Shown: positions 15,761 to 23,474 of the stretch, in pieces
Layout of the letters: each line of letters begins with the position of its first letter
How positions within the stretch are numbered: position 1 is the first letter of the stretch
Source of the DNA: Curtobacterium sp. A7_M15
GTDB lineage: Bacteria; Actinomycetota; Actinomycetes; Actinomycetales; Microbacteriaceae
Direction of reading: 5' to 3'
Assembly (NCBI RefSeq): GCF_030705415.1
Contig: NZ_JAUZED010000035.1
Span: forward strand, 1 to 32,333
DNA length: 32,333 bases
The notes under the pieces: model-generated
What the model was told of the DNA's origin: nothing
Databases searched by the model: none
What the model saw: the letters and a program-made list of their open reading frames with translations, nothing else
Made by a program: the position numbers and the translations under genes

Positions 15761-16382
15761 GCGGGCGGTGCCCGGGCCGTTCCGCCCGCTCGACACCGCC
15801 CGGCAGCCCGACCCGAGGCGAACGGACGGATCGGTGCGCGCTCGGGCCTCCAGCGCTGTGTACTTCGCCCGTTCGGCACGAGCGTCCGCGCAGCCCGGCG
15901 AGCGGGTGAAACAGGGCCCACCCGCGCCTTCTGGTCGGCATGTTCCGCCCACTCGTCACCAGCGTCACCGCCCGCGGACGCGAGCGGGCGAAACAGGGCC
16001 CACCCGCGCCTCCAGGCCGGCAGGTCCCGCCCGCTCGGTGCGAAGCCGCCTTCCTCAACCCGAGCGGGCGGAATCGGGTACGCGCCTACAACCAGGACCC
16101 CACATTCCGCCCGCTCGCCGCGCGACCGCACCCCACGCCGGCGCGAGCGGGCGGGATCGACACCGCTCGAGCCTTCGGGCCAGCACACTTCGCCCACTCG
16201 GCGCGAGGGCGCCCGACGCCGACGCGACCGAACCCCGCACCGGCGCGAGCGGGCGAATTCGGCACCGCTCGAGCCTCGAGCGCCACACATTCCGCCCACT
16301 CGGCGCGAGGGCGCTCGCCGACGCGAGCGGGCGGAATCGGCTCCGCCGCGCCGGCCGAGCTGCGCACTTCGCCCGCTCGACG
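15761..16382. repeat. Tandem array of about eight inverted-repeat (hairpin) units, period about 80 bp
   Basis: This fills the convergent gap between the aminotransferase and the amidase gene. A typical unit begins GCGAGCGGGCG(G/A)AAT and ends ATTCCGCCC(G/A)CTCG, with 29-40 nt between arms. Left arms start near 15761 (short), 15817 (degenerate), 15898, 15980, 16059, 16142, 16243 and 16322, so most spacings are 79-83 bp and one is about 100. The best unit has a perfect 14-bp stem (16061-16074 with 16104-16117). Several units share internal CACCGCTCGAGCC or GGGCCCACCCGCGCC, and the unit at 16243 has a second inner hairpin. Units vary too much for CRISPR repeats. The same arms occur at 1-282. Confidence 0.85.
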
Positions 16383-16427
16383 GGGGCTCGCACCCGAACG
16401 ACTCCGCGGGCACACCCGCGGCGCGGG

Positions 16428-17243
16428 TCAGTCGCGGGGCGTGACCTCGTAGCGGCGGAGAGCCAGCGACGGGTTCGTCCGGCGCACCGCGTCCGTCACG
16501 GCGGTGTCGATCCCCACGACGAGCATCCCGGGCACGGCCCCGGCAGCGGCGACCGCGATGCCGGACGGATCGAGGACCACCGAGCCACCGATGCCGATCG
16601 GCGGCGTCTGTCCCACCCCGACCACCCACACGGTGTTCTCGATGGCACGGGCGGTGAGCAGTGTCCGCCAGTGGTGCTCCTTGCCGGGGCCCCGCACCCA
16701 CTCGGCGGGCAGGACCACGACGTCGGCCGCGCCGTGCTCCGGGGCGGCCAGGCGCCGGGTGACCTCGGGGAAGCGCAGGTCGTAGCAGGTCTCGAGGCCG
16801 ACGCGCAGCCCGCCGAGCTCGAACACCGGCAGTTGCTCCGGATCGCCGGACTCGATGTGGTCCGACTCCTTCGAGCCGAACGCGTCGTAGAGGTGCACCT
16901 TCCGGTAGGTCGTGCCGATCGACCCGTCGGGCAGGACCGTGACGAGGGTGTTCCGGAAGCGGTCCGGCACGTCAGCCGCCTCGGCGATGCCGACGACGAG
17001 GGCGATGCCGACCTCGCGGGCGATGGCCTGCAGACCGCGGACGAAGGGCCCCTCGAGCGGCTCGGCAGCGGCCACGAACCGCTCGTCGATCTCGGCCGTG
17101 AAGTACGAGGTGTACTCCGGGGTCACGAGGAGGTCGGCGTGGCGGGCTGCGGCGTCGACGGCCGCGGCGCGGACGGTCTCGAGGTTCGCGACCGGGTCGT
17201 CCACGGGTGCGAACTGCGCGGCGGCGACGGTGAGGGTGGCCAT
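16428..17243 (-). CDS. Carbon-nitrogen hydrolase (nitrilase superfamily amidase, Nit2/omega-amidase-like)
   Basis: A 271-aa cytoplasmic amidase with the complete nitrilase-superfamily triad: E43 in VTPEYTS, K115 in YRKVHLYD and C153 in ETCYDLRFPE. The surrounding sequences match the Nit1/Nit2 branch, which hydrolyses small amides such as alpha-ketoglutaramate or deaminated glutathione, more than plant-type nitrilases. The neighbouring aminotransferase may be relevant, since omega-amidase removes alpha-keto amides made by glutamine transaminases, but the two genes converge and need not be co-regulated. ATG at 17243 is preferred: TACGCT lies 6 nt upstream on the minus strand and the protein then begins with the typical MATLTVAAAQF. 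The open frame to 17372 overlaps the tRNA terminator side and is not conserved-looking. Confidence 0.9.
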   Translation of the reverse strand: MATLTVAAAQFAPVDDPVANLETVRAAAVDAAARHADLLVTPEYTSYFTAEIDERFVAAAEPLEGPFVRGLQAIAREVGIALVVGIAEAADVPDRFRNTLVTVLPDGSIGTTYRKVHLYDAFGSKESDHIESGDPEQLPVFELGGLRVGLETCYDLRFPEVTRRLAAPEHGAADVVVLPAEWVRGPGKEHHWRTLLTARAIENTVWVVGVGQTPPIGIGGSVVLDPSGIAVAAAGAVPGMLVVGIDTAVTDAVRRTNPSLALRRYEVTPRD

Positions 17244-17249
17244 CCGCCG

Positions 17250-17255
17250 AGCGTA
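17250..17255 (-). promoter_or_regulatory. Candidate leaderless -10 (TACGCT) for the amidase gene
   Basis: On the minus strand TACGCT is followed by CGGCGG and then ATG at 17243. Spacing and TANNNT form match other proposed leaderless starts here. Confidence 0.45.
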
Positions 17256-17377
17256 CCGGCCGAGCCGAGACTCGGCTCCGCGGACGTTCCTCGCGCGACG
17301 GGGGCACGAAACTGTCCGACCAGCCGAGGCTCGGGGCCGCGCCACTGCCGCACAGAGCAGCCCCCGGCACACGAAGA

Positions 17378-17404
17378 AGGCCCCGGTCCGATGGACCGGG
17401 GCCT
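17378..17404 (-). terminator. Rho-independent terminator of the initiator tRNA gene
   Basis: A 12-bp perfect stem (AGGCCCCGGTCC at 17378-17389 with 17393-17404) and a 3-nt loop. On the minus strand the stem is followed by a short T-rich tail, TTCTTCGTG, making it the most canonical terminator in the window. It starts 13 nt past the tRNA 3' end. Confidence 0.85.
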
Positions 17405-17417
17405 CCTCTGTGACGCT

Positions 17418-17494
17418 TGGTTGCGGGGGCAGGATTTGAACCTACGACCTCTGGGTTATGAGCCCAGCGAGCTACCGAACTGCTCCACCCCGCG
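17418..17494 (-). tRNA. Initiator tRNA-fMet (CAT anticodon)
   Basis: A 77-nt tRNA on the minus strand with an encoded CCA end. The acceptor stem opens C1-GCGGGG and closes CCCCGC-A72, so the C1-A72 mismatch that marks bacterial initiator tRNA is present. The anticodon arm GCTGGGCTCATAACCCAGA has three consecutive G-C pairs below the CAT anticodon, the second initiator hallmark. The T arm contains GGTTCAAATCC and the D arm AGCAGTTCGGTAGCTCG. TAGGCT at 17511-17506 (minus strand) is a likely -10. Confidence 0.97.
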
Positions 17495-17505
17495 GCACGT
17501 TGAAC

Positions 17506-17511
17506 AGCCTA
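17506..17511 (-). promoter_or_regulatory. Candidate -10 (TAGGCT) for tRNA-fMet
   Basis: On the minus strand TAGGCT ends 11 nt before the mature tRNA 5' end, leaving a short 5' leader for RNase P to remove. The upstream UPF0182 hairpin occupies the place of a -35, and none was recognised. Confidence 0.4.
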
Positions 17512-17518
17512 CACGGGG

Positions 17519-17553
17519 CCGTGGCGGGGCACAAATCGAGTGCCCCGCCACGG
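17519..17553 (-). terminator. Hairpin after the UPF0182 gene
   Basis: A perfect 14-bp stem, CCGTGGCGGGGCAC (17519-17532) with 17540-17553, and a 7-nt loop, 5 nt after the UPF0182 stop codon on the minus strand. No T-run follows. It separates the UPF0182 transcript from the tRNA promoter. Confidence 0.75.
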
Positions 17554-17558
17554 TGTGT

Positions 17559-20500
17559 CTAGTTCCCGTCCTCGGCCTCGGTGGCGGCCTGGATGGCGTC
17601 CTGCAGTCGCTGGTCGGCCTCGGCGGCGGCGACCAGGTCGTTCTCCGCGTAGGCGTCCTGGCGGTCCTGCAGCGCCTGCTTGGCGTCGTTCAGGGCCTTC
17701 TGCAGCGCGGCGTTGTCGACCGTGCCCGACCCGGACGAGGAACCGGCGTCCGAACCCGATGAACCGGAGTCCGAACCCGATGAATCGGAGTCCGAGGACC
17801 CCGAGCCGGCGTCCGACGATCCGGAACCCGAGTCGGAGCCGGACGAACCCGACGCTCCCGAGTCGCCAGCCGACGCACCGGAGTCGCCACCGAACAGGCT
17901 GTTGAGCGCCTCGTCGAGGGTGTCCTCGAACGCGATCTTGTCGCCGAACGCCACGAGCACCTTCTGCAGCAGCGGGTACGAGCCGCTGGACGTCGACTGC
18001 ACGTACACGGGCTGCACGTAGAGGAAGCCGCCGCCGACCGGGAGCGTGAGCAGGTTGCCCTGCTTCACGGTCGAGTTCCCGCGTTTCAGGATGTTGAGCT
18101 CCTGGGAGACGGTCGAGTCACCGTTGAAGAGGCTCTGCACCTGACCGGGCCCGGGGATGTTGTCCGTCTTCGGCATCGTCAACAGCGTGAGCTTGCCGTA
18201 GCCGGACCCCTTCTTGCCCTTGCCCGCGCCTCCGGCGTCGGAGTCGACGGCGAGGTACCCGGTGAGCACGTTCCGGTTGTTCGCCCCGGCCGACTGCTGC
18301 GGGATGTAGGTGGTGTACAGCGTGTAGGCGGTCCCCTGCCCCGGCACCTTCATCGTGAGGTAGTACGGGTCCTGCAGGTTGCCCCTGGCCGTCGTCGTGG
18401 TGGTCGCCCCGAGCGCGTTCGTGCCCGAGTTGGTCGTGGTCGACGTGTCCGAGGTGTCCGAGTCGTTGGTGCCGGACGTCGGTTCCTGCGGCACGTTCCA
18501 CGCGTCGTCACCCGAGTAGAACGAGTTCGCGTTGGTGACGTGGTAGGTGCCGAGGATCGACCGCTGCACCTTGAACAGGTCGGTCGGGTACCGCACGTGG
18601 TCGAGCAGCTCCGCACTCATGCTCGACACGGGCTTGGTCGCCGTCGGGAAGATCTTCTGCCAGGTCTTGAGCACCGGGTCCTTCGTGTCCCAGGCGTAGA
18701 GCGTCACCTTGCCCGTGTACGCGTCGACCGTGGCCTTCACCGAGTTCCGGATGTAGTTGACCTGGTCGGTCCGGTACGCCGAGCTCTCGGTGCCCGCGAT
18801 CGTGTCCGAGAGGCTCTGGCTCTGCGAGTACGGGTACGCGTCGCTCGTCGTGTAGCCGTCGACGACCCACTGGATGCGGTGGTCGACGATCGCCGGGTAC
18901 GCGTCGTTGTCGAGCGTCAGGTACGGCGCGACCTTCTGCACGCGGGTGATCGGGTCGCGGTCGTAGAGGATCTGCGAGTCCTGGTTGACCGCGTTCGACA
19001 GCAGGATCTGCTCCGACTGGAACTTCGCGGCGTAGACGAGCCGGTTGAAGAAGTTGCCGATGCTCGGGCCGCCGTCGCCGGCGTACGTCGTGGTGGCGTT
19101 GCCGCCGCTGTCGTCGTTCTCGTCCGAGCCGGACGGGTAGTCCAGCTCGACGTTCTTCGACCCCTTCGGCGCGCCGACGATGGAGTACGCCGGGGACGTC
19201 TCGCCGAAGTACACGCGCTGCTGGAAGTCACCGAGGGCGCCGTTCGACGGGATCCCCGACTCGAGGAACACCGGCTTGCCGTCGCTCGCACGCTGGTTGC
19301 CGTACGCCGCCGTCACGCCGTAGCCGTGCGTGTAGACGAACGCACGGTTGTACGGCGTGTTCGCCTGCGCACTGAGACCGTCGAGGTCGATGTCGCGCAC
19401 CGCGATGACGGTGTCCTCGGTCTCGCCCTTGACGTCGTAGCGGTCGACGTCGAGCTCCTTCGGGAACTGGTAGTACTGCCGGTACTGCTGCAGCTGGCTG
19501 AAGGTGTCCGAGACGATCTTGGGGTCGATCAGGCGGATGTTCGCCGTCGTCTGGGCGTCCTGCGCGAGGGCGCCCGAGCTGGCCTCGGTCGTCGCGTCGT
19601 AGTTCTGCTCCTTGACGTCCGCGACACCGTAGGCGTCACGGGTCGCCTTGATGTTCCGCTCGATGTAGGCGGACTCGAACGTGCGCTCCGAGGGCTTCAC
19701 CTGCAGACGCTGGACGATCCACGGGTAGATGCCGCCGATGACGATCGCAGCGACGAGCAGCAGCCCGGTACCGACGATCGAGATTCGCCAACGGCCGATG
19801 ACGGCGGTGACGATGAAGAGGATGGCCACGATGGCAGCGATGCCGGCCATGATCTCGCGACCAGGGATGACGGCGTTCACCTCGGTGTACTGCGCACCGG
19901 TGATGAGCGAGTTCGACTTCGTCAGCGCGGCGTACTGGTCGAGCCAGAGGCTCACCGCCTGCAGGGCGACGTAGACCGCGGCCGTGATCGCGAGCTGGAT
20001 GCGCGCGGCCTTCGAGATCCGGACCTCACGCCCGCCGAAGCGCATCGCGCCGTACAGGTAGCACGCGGCGAGCGCGGCCAGGCCGGCGATGAGCACCACG
20101 GCCGACGAGTACGCCACGATCGCACGCCAGAAGGGCAGCTCGAAGACGTAGAAGCCGATGTCCAGCCCGAACTGCGGGTCGGTCTTGCCGAACGGCGTCC
20201 GGTTGAAGTACTCGAGCACCATGCTCCACCGGCCGGCCGTCGACAGTCCGGCGAAGATGCCGAGCACGACCGGGATCCCGATCATGACGGCACGACGCAG
20301 CGGCTCGATGACCTGCTGGTAGCGGTCGAGCTGCGAGTTGAGCTTCGCGTACACCGGTCGGAACCGGAAGGCGATCGCGATGCTCGCGTACACCGGCACC
20401 GCCATCCCCAGGAACCCGGCGAGGAACATCAGCGTCCCGGCGACCCACCTGGTGGTCAGGACCTGCTGGAACCCGAGCTGCGCGAACCACGCGTAGTCGG

Positions 20501-20615
20501 TGTACAGGCTCGCGAAGATGAAGAAGGCGATCACCAGTGCGGCCAGCACGATGATCGTGACCACGATCGGGACCCGCGGCGAACGCCGCCCCGAGGTGGA
20601 CGAGGTTGTCGTCAC
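17559..20615 (-). CDS. UPF0182 family large membrane protein
   Basis: A 1018-aa member of the UPF0182/COG1615 family, whose function is unknown. Seven membrane segments are visible at about 14-37, 57-83, 109-127, 167-190, 206-225, 254-274 and 279-301. A large domain of about 600 residues follows and should lie outside the membrane. The C-terminus holds a Ser/Gly/Asp linker of about 60 residues and then a helical tail (ALQKALNDAKQALQDRQDAY...). Length is slightly above the usual 950-1000 because of that linker. GTG at 20615 has GGAG about 9 nt upstream. It follows the YlbL-like protease gene on the same strand with a 189-bp gap, an order I recall from other actinobacteria (Rv3193c-Rv3194c). 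Confidence 0.93.
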   Translation of the reverse strand: MTTTSSTSGRRSPRVPIVVTIIVLAALVIAFFIFASLYTDYAWFAQLGFQQVLTTRWVAGTLMFLAGFLGMAVPVYASIAIAFRFRPVYAKLNSQLDRYQQVIEPLRRAVMIGIPVVLGIFAGLSTAGRWSMVLEYFNRTPFGKTDPQFGLDIGFYVFELPFWRAIVAYSSAVVLIAGLAALAACYLYGAMRFGGREVRISKAARIQLAITAAVYVALQAVSLWLDQYAALTKSNSLITGAQYTEVNAVIPGREIMAGIAAIVAILFIVTAVIGRWRISIVGTGLLLVAAIVIGGIYPWIVQRLQVKPSERTFESAYIERNIKATRDAYGVADVKEQNYDATTEASSGALAQDAQTTANIRLIDPKIVSDTFSQLQQYRQYYQFPKELDVDRYDVKGETEDTVIAVRDIDLDGLSAQANTPYNRAFVYTHGYGVTAAYGNQRASDGKPVFLESGIPSNGALGDFQQRVYFGETSPAYSIVGAPKGSKNVELDYPSGSDENDDSGGNATTTYAGDGGPSIGNFFNRLVYAAKFQSEQILLSNAVNQDSQILYDRDPITRVQKVAPYLTLDNDAYPAIVDHRIQWVVDGYTTSDAYPYSQSQSLSDTIAGTESSAYRTDQVNYIRNSVKATVDAYTGKVTLYAWDTKDPVLKTWQKIFPTATKPVSSMSAELLDHVRYPTDLFKVQRSILGTYHVTNANSFYSGDDAWNVPQEPTSGTNDSDTSDTSTTTNSGTNALGATTTTTARGNLQDPYYLTMKVPGQGTAYTLYTTYIPQQSAGANNRNVLTGYLAVDSDAGGAGKGKKGSGYGKLTLLTMPKTDNIPGPGQVQSLFNGDSTVSQELNILKRGNSTVKQGNLLTLPVGGGFLYVQPVYVQSTSSGSYPLLQKVLVAFGDKIAFEDTLDEALNSLFGGDSGASAGDSGASGSSGSDSGSGSSDAGSGSSDSDSSGSDSGSSGSDAGSSSGSGTVDNAALQKALNDAKQALQDRQDAYAENDLVAAAEADQRLQDAIQAATEAEDGN
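17748..17810 (-). repeat. 21-bp tandem repeat in the Ser/Asp linker of the UPF0182 gene
   Basis: Bases 17748-17768 and 17769-17789 are 21-bp copies differing at one base; 17790-17810 is a diverged third copy. They encode part of the Ser/Gly/Asp linker and are the likely source of its length variation. Confidence 0.75.
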
Positions 20616-20804
20616 TTGATGTGCTCCAGACGTGTCGAACCGGCGGGCCCGGCGCGGCGGGCCGTCAGTGCAACGATCCTATGTGGCGCGAGCACCCGTG
20701 AAACTGTACGGAGACTCAGGAAGGTGGGTCGCGCCTCCTGGAACGCCGGTCCGGGAGGCACGGATCGCGACGGCCGCGCACGTCGCCCGAGCGCGTGGCC
20801 GGGT
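20616..20804. promoter_or_regulatory. Gap holding a hairpin of the YlbL-like gene and the UPF0182 promoter
   Basis: Downstream of the YlbL-like stop codon, an imperfect hairpin (20728-20771; arms GTCGCGCCTCC and GGAGGC...CGCGAC) shares the GCCTCC/GGAGGC core of other hairpins here and may be a terminator. Nearer the UPF0182 gene, TAGGAT on the minus strand (20681-20676) is a -10 candidate giving a leader of about 55 nt. Confidence 0.45.
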
Positions 20805-21914
20805 CTACGACGTGCAGCGCGCGAGCTTCGCGGTGCTCTTCCCGGAAGCGATCGTCTGCAGGTCGGTGACGGCCTGGTCGAGCGTGGCGACCTTGTAGAC
20901 GTCCAGACCGTCCGGGACGTGGCCGACGACCTCGTCGCAGTTGGCGGCGGGGGCGAGGAAGACGGTCGCGCCGGCGTCCTTCGCGCCGTACAGCTTCTGC
21001 CGGATGCCGCCGATCGCGCCGACCTCACCGTCGGCGGTGATCGTGCCCGTCCCGGCGACGTGCTTCCCGCCGTTGAGCTTGCCCGGGGTGATCTCGTCGA
21101 TGATCCCGAGGGCGAACATCATGCCGGCGGACGGGCCGCCGACGTCCTGGAGGGTGATCTTCACGTCGAACGGGAACTCGTAGCGCTCGGTGACGCCGAC
21201 ACCGATGAGGGCCGTCCCCTGCTCGCTCCGCGGCGTCAGCTCCACGGTCTTCTCGGCGCCGTCGCGTTCGACGACGACCTTCGCCGGGCTCGTGGTGCCG
21301 TGCTTCGCGACGAGCTCGCGGAGGGACGTCGCGTCGGCGTTGTCGGTGAGCGAGGTGCCGTCGAAGGACCGGATGACGTCGCCCTCCTCGATCACGCCGT
21401 CGGCCGCCGAGCCCTTCTGGACCGTGCCGACCTCGAGGTCGGTCGGGAGTTCGTAGCCCTGCTGGATGAGCGCTGCGGCCACGGCGGACTGCTGCGACTG
21501 CTGCATGTCGGCGGTGTCCTGCTGGTTGACCTGGTCGGTGGTGACGCCCTCGGGGTAGATCGCGGACGCCGGGATGACCGCTTCGGACCTGGTGAACAGC
21601 GCCCGGATGACGCTCGTCCAGGAGGGACGGTTCGTGGCGTCGCCCTGGATGCCGACGGTGAGCATGTCGAGCGCTCCGGCGGTCGGGTAGGTCGGGTGCC
21701 CGTCGACCTGGATGAGCTTGACCCGCTTCGCGTCCTTGCCGGTGCCCTGCTCCTGCGTGCCGATGGTGTTGTAGACCGGGCCGGGGACCTCGATGAGGTA
21801 CGGGCTCGGCAGCAGGCTGGCGAGGAGGCCGAGGACGACCGCGCCGATCACGAACGCCCAGCCGACGGTCCGGGAACGGGGACGACGACGGGGCTCGGCG
21901 GCGAAGAGGGTCAC
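20805..21914 (-). CDS. YlbL-like PDZ plus Lon-type (S16) membrane protease
   Basis: A 369-aa protein. One membrane span lies at about 17-38 after an Arg-rich cytoplasmic start, then an extracytoplasmic region with a PDZ domain at about 160-228. A Lon-type proteolytic domain follows, with the Ser-Lys dyad S262 in GGPSAG and K307 in IGGIRQKLYGAKDAG. These features match the YlbL/Rv3194c family. The substrate is unknown; a quality-control role at the cell surface is likely. GTG at 21914 is chosen because GGAAGGA lies about 8 nt upstream and the longer open frame (to 22355) is antisense to the Zincin_2 gene. It is transcribed divergently from that gene, apparently from overlapping -10 elements. 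Confidence 0.92.
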   Translation of the reverse strand: MTLFAAEPRRRPRSRTVGWAFVIGAVVLGLLASLLPSPYLIEVPGPVYNTIGTQEQGTGKDAKRVKLIQVDGHPTYPTAGALDMLTVGIQGDATNRPSWTSVIRALFTRSEAVIPASAIYPEGVTTDQVNQQDTADMQQSQQSAVAAALIQQGYELPTDLEVGTVQKGSAADGVIEEGDVIRSFDGTSLTDNADATSLRELVAKHGTTSPAKVVVERDGAEKTVELTPRSEQGTALIGVGVTERYEFPFDVKITLQDVGGPSAGMMFALGIIDEITPGKLNGGKHVAGTGTITADGEVGAIGGIRQKLYGAKDAGATVFLAPAANCDEVVGHVPDGLDVYKVATLDQAVTDLQTIASGKSTAKLARCTS

Positions 21915-22007
21915 GCAAACGTCCTTCCACGGGGGCTGTTCGCCCTCGGCGCAGCGGTTCGGGCGTTCCCACGGGGGCGTCCCAGGCGCGGCCCCGTGAG
22001 CAGCGAT

Positions 22008-22014
22008 TAGCGTA
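22008..22014. promoter_or_regulatory. Overlapping divergent -10 elements (TAGCGTA)
   Basis: On the plus strand TAGCGT (22008-22013) is 7 nt before the ATG at 22021, a leaderless arrangement for the Zincin_2 gene. On the minus strand the same bases shifted by one (22014-22009) read TACGCT, a -10 for the YlbL-like gene with a leader of about 90 nt. One symmetric site may therefore drive both directions. An imperfect direct repeat containing CCACGGGGGC (near 21927 and 21969) lies in the minus-strand leader. Confidence 0.5.
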
Positions 22015-22020
22015 GTCGTC

Positions 22021-23415
22021 ATGCCTGATGAACCGCAGCCGGGGCCGGACGACGACTTCCAGGAGATGCTCCGGAAGCTCCTCTCCGGCGAGGGACAGAT
22101 CGACCCGTCGCAGCTCGCCGGTGCCGCCGGCCTGCCGAACGACCCGGCCTTCGTCGCGAACCTGATGAGCCAGCTGCAGCGCGCCGCGCAGTCCGGCGGC
22201 GACGGCATCGACTTCTCGGTCGCGTCCGAGCGCGCCACCGCGATCGCGCGCGAGGGCGGCCACCCCGTCGACCCCGCGACCTCGCAGGCGGCGGACCAGG
22301 CCTTCCAGGTGGCGGCGCTCTGGCTGGACGAGGCGACCTCGGTCGCCGAGCTCACCGCGACGCCCAGCCTCTACACCCGTGAGCAGTGGGCGAAGGCGAC
22401 GACGCCGGTGTGGGCACAGATCGCCGAACCGGTGGCCCTGAGCATCTCGAACGCGCTGACCGAGGCCATCGAACAGCGCGCACCGGAGCAGCTCAAGGCG
22501 ATGCTCGGCGACGTCTCGAAGGCGATGCGGGGCGTCGGTGGCGCCCTGTTCGCGATCCAGCTCGGGCAGGTCGTCGGGCAGCTCTCGAGAGAGGTCGTGT
22601 CCGGTGGCGACGTCGGTGTGCCGCTCCTCGACGAGCAGGTCGCCGCGCTCCTGCCGCAGAACGTGGCCGAGTTCGCCGAGGGGCTGGACGTCCCCGACGA
22701 CGAGGTCCGGATCTACCTGGCCGTCCGGGAACTCGCGCACGCCCGATTGTTCCGCTCGGCCCGCTGGCTCCGGCTGCACATCATCTCGTCGATCACCGAG
22801 TACGCGCGGGGCATCCACATCCCGTTCGACCGGGTCGAGGAGCTCGCGTCCGAGATCGACCCGACGAACCAGGAGCAGCTCCGGGACGCGCTCGCGTCCG
22901 GTGCCCTCATCCCGCCGCGCACCGACGAACAAGAGGCAGCCCTCGCGCGCCTCGAGACGATGCTCGCGCTCGTCGAGGGCTGGGTCGACACCGTCACCGC
23001 GGCCGCCACCGAACGCCTGCCGAAGTCAGGGGCGATCGCCGAGATGGTCCGCCGCCGTCGCGCGGCGGGCGGGCCGGCCGAGTCCGCGTTCGCCACCCTC
23101 GTCGGTCTCGAACTCCGTCCGCGTCGACTGCGCGAGGCCGCGGCCATGTGGCAGCGGGTGACCGACGAGCTCGGCACCGAGCAGCGCGATGCACTCTGGT
23201 CGCACTTCGACGCCGTGCCGACCTCGGACGACATCGACGCCCCGGACGCCCTCGTGGCCCGGCTCCGCAACCCCGGACACTCCGCCGAGGACGACGAGTT
23301 CGACAAGGCGCTCGAGGACCTGCTCAACGACGCCACGGGTGACCGCCCGCGCGAGGACGAGTCCGGCAACGTCGACGAGGGCGACGCGGGCGACGACGGC
23401 GACGCTCCGAGGTAG
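22021..23415 (+). CDS. Zincin_2 (DUF2342) family putative zinc metalloprotease
   Basis: A 464-aa cytoplasmic protein of the actinobacterial Zincin_2/DUF2342 family, often annotated as zinc-dependent metalloprotease or F420-biosynthesis-associated protein; no activity is established to my knowledge. The family signature RELAHARLF (236-244) carries E237 and H240 in place of a canonical HExxH, followed by a helix with H253 and E260. The N-terminus is Asp/Pro-rich, and the last about 30 residues are acidic and disordered. ATG at 22021 is leaderless relative to TAGCGT. The ThiF-like gene begins 59 bp downstream and may be co-transcribed, the same pairing I recall for Rv3195-Rv3196. Confidence 0.9.
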   Translation: MPDEPQPGPDDDFQEMLRKLLSGEGQIDPSQLAGAAGLPNDPAFVANLMSQLQRAAQSGGDGIDFSVASERATAIAREGGHPVDPATSQAADQAFQVAALWLDEATSVAELTATPSLYTREQWAKATTPVWAQIAEPVALSISNALTEAIEQRAPEQLKAMLGDVSKAMRGVGGALFAIQLGQVVGQLSREVVSGGDVGVPLLDEQVAALLPQNVAEFAEGLDVPDDEVRIYLAVRELAHARLFRSARWLRLHIISSITEYARGIHIPFDRVEELASEIDPTNQEQLRDALASGALIPPRTDEQEAALARLETMLALVEGWVDTVTAAATERLPKSGAIAEMVRRRRAAGGPAESAFATLVGLELRPRRLREAAAMWQRVTDELGTEQRDALWSHFDAVPTSDDIDAPDALVARLRNPGHSAEDDEFDKALEDLLNDATGDRPREDESGNVDEGDAGDDGDAPR

Positions 23416-23474
23416 TTCTCCACAGATCCGCTGATCCTGGCCCGCGGCGGTGTCCCGTCCGGCAGCGTGGGGGC

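Noticed and set aside
14360-15952. Upstream extension of the HtrA frame over the aminotransferase
   Set aside because: Antisense to a clear aminotransferase gene, with no family motifs; AAAGGAG before the ATG at 14359 gives the real start.
15761-16382. CRISPR array
   Set aside because: Period is regular, but repeats are imperfect inverted arms, the in-between sequences are related to each other, and no cas gene is present.
15940-16452. Open frames across the hairpin array
   Set aside because: They arise from repeated GC-rich units, contain no conserved motif and vary in all frames; no start signal was seen.
18540-22010. 1156-codon plus-strand open frame
   Set aside because: Lies opposite UPF0182 and the YlbL-like protease, both with strong domain evidence. 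It reads as Val/Arg/Asp-rich shadow without motifs.
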